Assembly (NCBI GenBank): GCA_025355395.1
Contig: JANXZT010000220.1
Location: 1 to 7,559 of the forward strand
Source: Betaproteobacteria bacterium
GTDB lineage: Bacteria > Pseudomonadota > Gammaproteobacteria > Burkholderiales > Casimicrobiaceae
Reading direction: 5' to 3'
DNA: 7,559 bases
Shown here: piece after piece, positions 1 through 6,900 of the stretch
Layout of the letters: each line of letters opens with the position of its first letter
How positions within the stretch are numbered: the stretch's first letter is position 1
Translations under genes and position numbers: made by a program
Notes under the pieces: model-generated
What the model was told of the DNA's origin: nothing
The model's input: only the letters and a program-made list of their open reading frames with translations
Databases searched by the model: none

Positions 1-702
1 GCGCATGTAATCGGCGAACCTGCCTTGCGAAACGAGCGTCGAGCCAAAGCGCGCGATCGGCATGTTGGCGAGCGTGAACAGCGCGTTGAAGGTAATCCCG
101 AAGTTGCTCCCGAGCTCACGTCGGTAAGCGGCCTCCAGCGCTGGCTGGGGCGGTGGCAGGCTCGTGCCGATCGGGTTATAAACGAGATTGAGCACGAGTT
201 CGCTGCCCTCGCGCGCATAACCCAGCGCATTCAGCTTTTGCAATGCCAGGACGGACGACTCGAACACGGAGTCCCCGCGCTGCCGATCGACATTGGCTTT
301 GGAATAACAGGGGAGCGATGCGGTCACTTCCACGCGCTCGGAGGCGAGGAACGACGCGAGATCCTCGAACCCGGGCTCGTTGAGTATCGTCAGATTGCAC
401 CGATCGATCACTCTGACGCCAAATGCGCGGGCCTCTCGCACGAGATAACGGAAATGCGGATTGAGCTCCGGTGCGCCGCCGGTCACATCGAGTGTTGCCA
501 GGCGTCGCGCTTTGAGGACAGCGAGCACCTGATCGATGACCTCGCGGGTCATCATTTCCTTGCGGTCGGGGCTTGCGTTCACGTGGCAATGCAGGCACGC
601 CTGGTTGCATTTGTAGCCCAGGTTGACCTGCAGCGTGTCGAGCGTGCGCCGCATGATCGGCGGGAAATCAGTCTGCTTCAGAAGGGGCAGCGTGGCGTGC
701 AT
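1..702 (-). CDS. arsS: Arsenosugar biosynthesis radical SAM protein ArsS (C-terminus cut by window edge)
   Basis: The 234 visible codons run without a stop from ATG at 702 to base 1. Seen: the radical SAM 4Fe-4S motif CNQACLHC (Cys32, Cys36, Cys39) inside LQVNLGYKCNQACLHCHVN, a GGAPE glycine-rich SAM-binding motif near residues 75-79, and the start of the C-terminal DUF3641-type region (VYNPIG, LPPPQ, then FNALFTLANMPIARFG). This is the signature of the ArsS/rSAM-Cys-rich family. Family knowledge: ArsS joins a 5'-deoxyadenosyl group from SAM to methylated arsenic, giving the arsenosugar precursor. The family is usually a little over 300 residues, so roughly 70-90 residues with the Cys-rich tail lie outside. 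ATG 702 is preferred over ATG 654 because the conserved leader LPLLKQTDFPPI lies between them. That choice gives a 35-bp overlap with the phosphoesterase gene; neither start has a strong ribosome binding site. ArsS may occur as a selenoprotein, but that site would be outside the window. Confidence 0.93.
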   Translation of the reverse strand, partial: MHATLPLLKQTDFPPIMRRTLDTLQVNLGYKCNQACLHCHVNASPDRKEMMTREVIDQVLAVLKARRLATLDVTGGAPELNPHFRYLVREARAFGVRVIDRCNLTILNEPGFEDLASFLASERVEVTASLPCYSKANVDRQRGDSVFESSVLALQKLNALGYAREGSELVLNLVYNPIGTSLPPPQPALEAAYRRELGSNFGITFNALFTLANMPIARFGSTLVSQGRFADYMR

Positions 703-1570
703 TGGCACTCGTGTTGGGGGTTGGCATGGGATGCGGGGTGCGCGCCGGCGGCGCAGGATATCGTTCCTCGATAGTCTGCTCCTGCAGCGGCAGGATTGCC
801 GTGCACGTCGTCCAGGCGCCGCGCTCGAGGGACTCGGCGAATGCTTCCGGCAAGCCTTCGGCACGAATTGCCGCGGCCACCGGAGCGGGGTCGTAGGTAA
901 GCCGGCGGAGAACAGGAACCGGGCGAGGGGCACCCGGTTCAAAATAAAAAACGGCATACCCCACATCGGGCGAGCCGTGATGCGGTGGGCGGCCCAGCAC
1001 GCCCACGTTGCACCAGAAACCGCGGGCAGTTGCCCGCGTCCACGGAATCCCGGAATGCGTCGCGGCGATGCCCGCGACCTCGTTCGCGGCCAGCCAACGC
1101 TCGATGCGGGCATCGTCCGTCTCGCTCTCCCACACGAATTCGTTCACGGTGTCGGGGCTGCCGTGGCAGAGGAGAACCCGCGTTCCGCGCCAGCGCAACA
1201 CGATCTGTGCCGGCAGGGTGCGGAGCCACGCCTTGTGCAACGCACTGGTATGGCGCGCGGTGTATTCGAACGAAATCTGGGCCGTGGACCGATCCAGGGG
1301 GTCGCTATAACCACAGCCGCAATCCTGTTCATCGTGGCCGACGGCATGATCGTAATTGCCTTGCACGCACACCATCCCCGAGGCAAGGATGAGTGAGAGC
1401 GTGCGATCAGGATGCGGTCCGAAGCCGCCGATGTCACCGAGGCAGAAACGATACGGCAGCTCTGCCGTCGCCTCCAGGAACGCGCCCAACGCCGCGAAAT
1501 TGCTGTAAGGCCCGCCGCAGAGGGCGATCGCATGGACGTGGTCGGGAATGACGATCGAGGTGGCTTGCAT
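668..1570 (-). CDS. ArsS-associated metallophosphoesterase family protein with degenerate metal motifs
   Basis: A 300-residue protein with a calcineurin-like phosphoesterase layout. Recognisable blocks: the position of motif I holds CGGPYSN (18-24), then LGDIGGFG (44-51, motif II), GNYDH (71-75, motif III), LCHGSP (134-139, motif IV) and ATHSGIPW (170-177, motif V). Motif I is normally D-x-H-G-N; here the Asp and His are Gly20 and Tyr22 and only the Asn is kept. In motif V (usually G-H-T-H) the second His is replaced by Gly. I recall the same substitutions and the CGCGYSDP block (84-91) in the phosphoesterases next to arsS in other bacteria, so they look like subfamily traits rather than decay. 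The start is ATG 1570, sharing one base with the TVP38 stop (TGATG), with AAGGA about 9 bases upstream. The last ~35 residues are proline/alanine-rich and run over the arsS start. The substrate is unknown; hydrolysis of a phosphorylated arsenosugar intermediate is a guess from context. Confidence 0.82.
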   Translation of the reverse strand: MQATSIVIPDHVHAIALCGGPYSNFAALGAFLEATAELPYRFCLGDIGGFGPHPDRTLSLILASGMVCVQGNYDHAVGHDEQDCGCGYSDPLDRSTAQISFEYTARHTSALHKAWLRTLPAQIVLRWRGTRVLLCHGSPDTVNEFVWESETDDARIERWLAANEVAGIAATHSGIPWTRATARGFWCNVGVLGRPPHHGSPDVGYAVFYFEPGAPRPVPVLRRLTYDPAPVAAAIRAEGLPEAFAESLERGAWTTCTAILPLQEQTIEERYPAPPARTPHPMPTPNTSANARHAAPSEAD

Positions 1571-2307
1571 CAGGAGGAATCCTTGCTGGCGGCGGAAATC
1601 TTCGCCGATTTCTTTCTGAACACGATGGGTAGGAGTGCCAGTAAGCCCAAAAGTGCGAACGCAAGGAGTGTTCCGCCCGACACGAGGTCGCGGCTGGATT
1701 CGATTCTACCGAGCGTTTCGCCCAGATTCACCAGGACAAAGCTTCCGGGGATGATGCCGATGAGCGTCGCCAGCAGGTAAGTGCGCAGTGGAATCCCGGC
1801 CAGCGCAGGTGCCAGGTTCACCAGGAAGAACGGAAAGAGCGGCACCAGGCGGAGGAATAGCAGGAAATTGAAGGCATGGGCCGCGAACCCCGCATGCATC
1901 CGTTCATAGAAGCCGCCGAGGCGCTTCCGGGCGAAGTCCGCAAACAGGTAGCGCGCGCCCAGGAATACGAGGGTCGCGCCGGTACTGGCCGCCAATACCG
2001 TCAAGATCGTGCCGGCCCAGCGGCCAAAAAGAAATCCCGCGGTCAATGACAACACGGCGGCGCCGGGAAGGCTTAGCGTCACGGCGATCACATACACGCA
2101 AAACCCGATGGCGAACGCAGCCGCGTAATGCTGGGCGGTGAACTGCAGCAGGGTATCGCGATGTGCCTTGATGGTGGCAAGGTTGAGATACCGCGGTCCG
2201 CCGAGTGCAAAGAAGGCCCCGAATGCCAGCACGAAGAAAATGAGCAGGGCGATCTTTCCCCACGGCGGGGTACGGCGCGCTGCCGGGGACGCGGAGGCGG
2301 GCTTCAT
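1570..2307 (-). CDS. TVP38/TMEM64 family (SNARE-associated/DedA-like) inner membrane protein
   Basis: A 245-residue polytopic membrane protein. Hydrophobic segments lie at about 18-36, 63-80, 82-107, 145-166, 176-196 and 210-229, with a basic, soluble tail. Family hallmarks: SLPGAAVLSLTAGFLFG (79-95) and FLRLVPLFPFFLVN (151-164), the R-x-x-P-x-x-P-F-x-x-x-N pattern of the SNARE-associated/DedA core with its re-entrant helix. Related proteins act in lipid or ion transport and membrane homeostasis; no specific substrate can be read here. The frame stays open up to about 2730, but ATG 2307 is chosen because it forms an ATGA overlap with the oxidoreductase stop and starts the typical short basic leader before TM1; the upstream extension is the oxidoreductase gene in another frame. 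In other bacteria I recall this domain fused to a pyridine nucleotide-disulfide oxidoreductase, which matches the overlap seen here and suggests the two act together. Confidence 0.9.
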   Translation of the reverse strand: MKPASASPAARRTPPWGKIALLIFFVLAFGAFFALGGPRYLNLATIKAHRDTLLQFTAQHYAAAFAIGFCVYVIAVTLSLPGAAVLSLTAGFLFGRWAGTILTVLAASTGATLVFLGARYLFADFARKRLGGFYERMHAGFAAHAFNFLLFLRLVPLFPFFLVNLAPALAGIPLRTYLLATLIGIIPGSFVLVNLGETLGRIESSRDLVSGGTLLAFALLGLLALLPIVFRKKSAKISAASKDSS

Positions 2308-3731
2308 GTGCCGCGCAACTGGAAAATACGTTGCAGCCAGCGCTTGCCCGAGGGCGTCAGCCTGGCCTTGAGCTGCTGGTCGGCCACGCGCCGATTGGTC
2401 TGGGCCCACGTCGGATAAGGATGGATGGTGCCCGATACCGCGCTCGCCTTGAGTCCGTGCTGCATGGCCAGCGCATATTCGCCGATGAGGTCGCCGGCGT
2501 GTGCACCGACGATCGACGCGCCCATGATCCTGCCCCGTGGGCCGGTGATGAGTTTGGCGAATCCCGTGGTCTCGCTTTCGGTGCGGGCCCGATCGTTGTC
2601 GGCGACGTCGAAGCGATAAACGCGGTGATCGATCGATTGCGCACGCGCTTCGGTTTCGGAAAGCCCCACGCGAGCGAGCTCGGGGTCGGTATAGGTGCAC
2701 CATGGAACGACCGGCGAAGGCTTGGCCCACGCCATGTGAAAGAGGGCATGGCGCAGCACGATGCCGGCGTGATGCTCGGCCAAGTGCGTGAACTGATAGC
2801 TTCCGGCCACGTCGCCGACGGCGAAGATCCGGGGATTAGTGGTTTGAAGCCGTGCATTGACAACCAGCCGTCCTTTCGCCAATTGCACGCCGGCTGCCGC
2901 GAGGTCGAGGTCTTCGATGTTGGGCTTGCGTCCCACCGCCACCAAAAGATGCGAGGCGGAAAGCGTGCGCTCGCGGCTGTCGGTCTTGATGACAAGGTGC
3001 AAGGCGCCGGCCGTGCCCTCGATCCGGGTCAATGTGGACTGCATCGCGAATGCGACCCCTTCCTGCTCCATGCGCGTACGGACGACCGCCGCCATGTCCG
3101 GGTCTTCATTGGGCAGTATCTGCGCCGCGATATCGACCGTGGTCACTTCGCTGCCAAGACGCCGCAGCGCCTGCGCCAGCTCGCAGCCAATCGGCCCTCC
3201 GCCCAGGACGACGAGGGACGGCACTGGCTCACGCAAATGAAACAGCGTCTCGTTGGTGAGGTGTGGCACGTCATCCAGGCCCGGGATTGGCGGAATGGCA
3301 GGCCGGGAACCCGTGGCGAGCACGAAGGCTCGCGCGGTGAGCGTGCGTCCGTTGACGGCGAAGGCATCGTGGCCCACGAAGCGTCCCGCACCCAGGATGA
3401 CCTTGACACCCATGCTCTCGAACCTCTCGGGGCTGTCGTGCGACGCGATCCCGGCGATGACCCCGGCGACGCGGTCCATGATGCGGGCCAGGTCGGGCTC
3501 GGGATCCGCCGCCGTAATCGCCCAACGGTCCGCCTCGCGCATCTCATGGGCAATGCGTGCCGACTTGATGAGGCTTTTGGAGGGAACGCAGCCCGTCCAC
3601 AGGCAATCGCCGCCGAGACGATGCTTCTCGATGAGCACGACCTTGGCGCCGAGCGCGGCCGCTCCGGCCGCCGCGACGAGGCCACCGGCGCCTCCACCGA
3701 TGACCACCAGATCGAACTCCGCCTTGGCCAA
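2304..3731 (-). CDS. FAD-dependent pyridine nucleotide-disulfide oxidoreductase (mercuric reductase-like, not true MerA)
   Basis: A 475-residue class I flavoprotein disulfide reductase. Seen in order: the FAD dinucleotide fold VVIGGGAGG (9-17), the redox-active disulfide in GGDCLWTGCVPSK (Cys43 and Cys48), an ATGS block (about 160), the NAD(P)H-binding fold VVLGGGPIGCELAQ (about 192-205), the second FAD block IFAVGDVAG, and a C-terminal dimerisation domain ending in IHPYPTWAQTNRR (from about 436). Length and motifs fit the dihydrolipoamide dehydrogenase/MerA superfamily. It has no N-terminal heavy-metal (HMA) domain and no C-terminal vicinal Cys pair, so Hg(II) reduction is unlikely. The active-site His (about 437) is kept, but the partner Glu expected seven residues later is Gln (about 444). 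The start is TTG 3731, supported by AGGAGG upstream and by the FAD fold beginning a few residues in; there is no in-frame ATG nearby. It is the first gene of the minus-strand operon. The likely role is thiol/disulfide or quinone redox chemistry linked to the TVP38 protein. Confidence 0.92.
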   Translation of the reverse strand: MAKAEFDLVVIGGGAGGLVAAAGAAALGAKVVLIEKHRLGGDCLWTGCVPSKSLIKSARIAHEMREADRWAITAADPEPDLARIMDRVAGVIAGIASHDSPERFESMGVKVILGAGRFVGHDAFAVNGRTLTARAFVLATGSRPAIPPIPGLDDVPHLTNETLFHLREPVPSLVVLGGGPIGCELAQALRRLGSEVTTVDIAAQILPNEDPDMAAVVRTRMEQEGVAFAMQSTLTRIEGTAGALHLVIKTDSRERTLSASHLLVAVGRKPNIEDLDLAAAGVQLAKGRLVVNARLQTTNPRIFAVGDVAGSYQFTHLAEHHAGIVLRHALFHMAWAKPSPVVPWCTYTDPELARVGLSETEARAQSIDHRVYRFDVADNDRARTESETTGFAKLITGPRGRIMGASIVGAHAGDLIGEYALAMQHGLKASAVSGTIHPYPTWAQTNRRVADQQLKARLTPSGKRWLQRIFQLRGT

Positions 3732-3869
3732 ACGTCCTCCTGTCGGGTGTTTGCGGCAGGCAACGTCGAAAGCTGCCGCGCGACTATCGGTTGGTCGCCG
3801 TCCGCAGGCCCTTCTTACGCAACATGCGCTTCAAGGAGAGAGCATAACCGGTCAGCTTTGGTATAAAAC
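3732..3869. other. Leader region between the REP-like element and the oxidoreductase operon
   Basis: Apart from the Shine-Dalgarno site no gene or clear sigma70 promoter is visible; the hexamer pairs I tried on the minus strand were poor. One minus-strand frame ending in TAG (stop at 3784-3786) reads FIPKLTGYALSLKRMLRKKG and on to TNR, a basic protein-like tail without its own convincing start. It may be a remnant or chance. The operon promoter should lie here unless the operon is transcribed through from dnaE2. Confidence 0.4.
3736..3741 (-). promoter_or_regulatory. Strong Shine-Dalgarno AGGAGG of the oxidoreductase gene
   Basis: On the minus strand AGGAGG is followed by ACGT and then TTG. 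The full SD core in front of an otherwise weak TTG codon decides the start at 3731. The 4-base gap is slightly short but usable. Confidence 0.7.
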
Positions 3870-3948
3870 TGGGGTCAGAGACGACTTTTCCGTTTTGGCC
3901 TGTCGGCGGGCAGCGTTCTGCTTCGAAAAGTCGTCTCTGACCCCACTT
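3870..3948. repeat. REP-like inverted-repeat element just downstream of dnaE2
   Basis: The left arm at 3870-3890 contains GGGGTCAGAGACGACTTTTC. The right arm at 3925-3948 is its inverse, and 21 bp pair perfectly across a 34-bp loop. The loop itself holds a small GCAG-CGTT-CTGC hairpin. The right arm ends 3 bp beyond the dnaE2 stop codon. The same arm sequence occurs three more times inside dnaE2. On the minus strand the stem is followed by GTTTTAT, so the structure might also end or slow dnaE2 transcription, but a clean U-tract is missing. Dispersed short palindromic elements of this type are commonly mobilised by REP-associated tyrosine transposases (RAYTs); none is in the window. Confidence 0.85.
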
Positions 3949-3951
3949 AGA

Positions 3952-6900
3952 TCAATGAAAGTCGCGTGAGCGGCTGCGCAGCGCGCCCAGGAGCGACGAG
4001 AGATCGGCCAGATGTCCGGCGACCACGTGCACCACGCTGCCCTCGCGCTCGACCGTACCATGGACGCCCATCAGCCGGGAGCCCAACAACTCGCGACGCT
4101 GCCGATCGGAAAGATCGCGCCAGACGATGACATTGATGGTTCCGGTTTCGTCTTCGAGGGTCACGAAAATTACCCCACTGGCAGTATCCGGTCGCTGGCG
4201 GCCAATGACGAGGCCGCCCACGCGCACCAACCGTCCATGCGGCGTATGCGCAAGCTCATCCGCGGTGATCATTCGCCGGCGGGAAAGACGGGACCGCAAC
4301 AACGCCAATGGATGGCGCTGCAGCGTGAGGCCAAGGGTGCGGTAATCGGCGACGATGTCCTGTCCTTCCGTCGGCGTGGTGAGCACCGGGGCGGACTCGT
4401 CGAAAACGCTTTCGGCGAGTAACGCGGGCAGGCGCTCCACCCCGGCGACATCCCACACCGCGCGGTGGCGATGCCCCGCCAGAGCGGCGAGCGCCCCCGC
4501 CTCGGCGAGACGATCGAGATCACGCTTGTCGAGCCTGGCGCGGCGGGCAAGATCGGCCACGCTGGCAAAGGGCGCCTCTCCACGCGCCGCCATGATGCGC
4601 TCGGCGCCGATCTTGGATAGTCCCGAGACCAGCCGCAGACCCAGGCGAAGAACTGGGAGCGGCGAAAGTGGGGTCAGAGACGACTTTTCTGAAAGTGGGG
4701 TCAGAGACGACTTTTCGAAACAGGGATCCCGCTTGCCAACAGTCCCGGGCGGAAAAGTCGTCTCTGACCCCACTTCCAGCGTGCAATCCCAAGCGCTGAT
4801 CATCACGTCCACTGCGCGCGCCTCGACGCCATGCCTGCGAGCGTCCTGCACGAGCTGGGCAGGCGCGTAGAAGCCCATCGGCTGGGCATTGATCAAGGCG
4901 GCGCAAAAGGCGGCGGGCTCGTGATGCTTAAGCCATGCCGAGATGTAGACCAGCAGCGCAAACGAAGCCGAGTGGGATTCCGGAAAGGCGTATTCGCCAA
5001 AACCCTGGATTTGCTGACAGACCTGCCGCGCGAACGCTTCGGTATAACCGCGGGTGCGCATCCCGTCGATCAGCCGAACCTCGAACTTTTCCAGCCCACC
5101 GCGCCGGCGCCACGCCGCCATCGAGCGTCGCAGCTGATCGGCGTCGCCCGGGGAAAAGCCAGCCGCGACGATGGCGAGCTGCATCACCTGTTCCTGGAAG
5201 ATCGGCACGCCCAACGTGCGCTCCAGCACGCTTCTTACGGCATCGCTGGGATAGGTGACAGGCTCCAGCCCCTGCCGCCTGCGCAGGTAGGGATGGACCA
5301 TGCCACCCTGGATCGGGCCCGGCCGCACGATGGCGACCTCGATGACCAGATCGTAGAAGCACACCGGATTCAACCGCGGCAACATGGCTTGCTGGGCGCG
5401 CGATTCGATCTGGAATACACCGATGGTGTCGGCGCGCCGCGCCATTTCGTATACGGCGGGATCCTCGGCGGGGATGTCCTGCATGCGTAGCGGCTGGCCG
5501 CGAAACCGGCCGATCAGATCGAGCGACTTGCGAATGGCGGTGAGCATGCCCAAGGCGAGGCAATCGACCTTGAGCAGTCCCAGCGCGTCGAGGTCATCCT
5601 TGTCCCACTGGATGACGGTGCGATCGGCCATCGCCGCATTTTCGACCGGCACCATGCGTTCGAGGAGCCCGCGCGCGATCACGAAGCCCCCGACATGTTG
5701 CGACAGGTGGCGCGGAAAACCCATCAACGCGTCGGCAAGGGTCACCAGACGCACGATGACCGGATTGTCGGGGTCGAACCCGGCTTCGCGGATTCGCTCC
5801 GGCGCCACGGTGCGGCCTTCCCACCACCCGAGCACGCCGGCCAGTCGATCGACCTGGGCGAGATCCAGACCCAGCGCCTTGCCGATGTCGCGCACCGCGC
5901 TCTTGGGGCGATAGGTGATGAGCGTGGCCGCCAATGCGGCACGGTCGCGGCCGTATTTGCGGTAGATATATTGCATCACTTCTTCGCGCCGCTCGTGCTC
6001 GAAATCGACGTCGATATCCGGCGGCTCGTTGCGTTCTTTCGAGATGAACCGCTCGAACAACATGCTCATGCGCGAGGGATCGACTTCGGTAATGCCGAGC
6101 GCGTAGCACACCGCGGAATTGGCGGCAGACCCACGGCCCTGACACAGGATGTGCTCGCGGCGCGCAAACGCCACGATGTCGTGCACGGTGAGAAAGTAGG
6201 GCTCGTAGTTGAGATCGGCGATCAAGGCGAGCTCGCGCTCTATGAGGCCGCGCACGTCTGCACTCACGGCACCCGTCGCGCCAAAACGCCGCACCAGGCC
6301 TTCTTCCACGAGTGTGCGCAAATGCGAGGTCGGGGTGGCGCCCGCAGGCACTATTTCATCGGGGTATTCGTAGCGCAACTCATCGAGAGAGAAGGTGCAG
6401 CGATCGGCAATTTCCACGCTTGCCGCCAACCACGCTTCGGGATAAAGCGCGGCCAATCGTCCGCGTGAGCGCAGGTAGCGCTCACCGTTGGAAAAAAGCG
6501 CATAGCCGCATTCGGCGAGCGGTCGGCCGAGCCTGATGGCGGTCATGGTGTCCTGCAACGGACGGCGGGCACGCACATGCATATGCACGTCCCCCGAGGC
6601 GACGACGACCAGGCCGGTAGTGGCGGAGATACGCATCAGGCGGGTGATGCGGCGCTGATCTTCCGCCCGCGCAAAAAGTCCCGCGGCGAGCCAAGCGCGA
6701 TTGTCAAAGAGGTCGCGAATCCACTGCGCTTCTTCCAATGCGCCGGCATCGTCGTCCGCGGCCGGCGGCGGAGAGATCCAGAGCGCCAGAAGCCCGCCCG
6801 CATGCCGCACCACGTCCTCACGGCGTAGCCGATATTCGCCTTTGGGCGCCTGCTGCCGGCCGCAGGTGATGAGCTGGGTGAGGTTGCCGTAGCTTTCACG

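Noticed and set aside
623..1396. 257-codon plus-strand frame opposite the phosphoesterase
   Set aside because: No domain or start signal, and it lies fully antisense to two supported genes.
2308..2730. N-terminal extension of the TVP38 gene by about 140 codons
   Set aside because: The extension is Arg/His-rich out-of-frame reading of the oxidoreductase gene; ATG 2307 with ATGA overlap gives a normal family length.
2304..3731. True mercuric reductase merA
   Set aside because: No N-terminal HMA domain and no C-terminal Cys-Cys pair; no mer genes nearby.
2331..3866. A 511-codon open frame on the plus strand opposite the oxidoreductase
   Set aside because: It mirrors a well-supported flavoprotein gene, has no recognisable domain and reflects the high GC and codon bias of the opposite strand.
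3870..3948. Classical rho-independent terminator of dnaE2
   Set aside because: The stem is strong but the loop is 34 bases long and only four T follow; the same sequence elsewhere in a coding region shows it is foremost a repeat. A secondary terminating role remains possible.
4355..4870. Plus-strand open frame containing two SGVRDDFS repeats
   Set aside because: It is antisense to dnaE2, and the repeat peptides are the REP-like element read in another frame.
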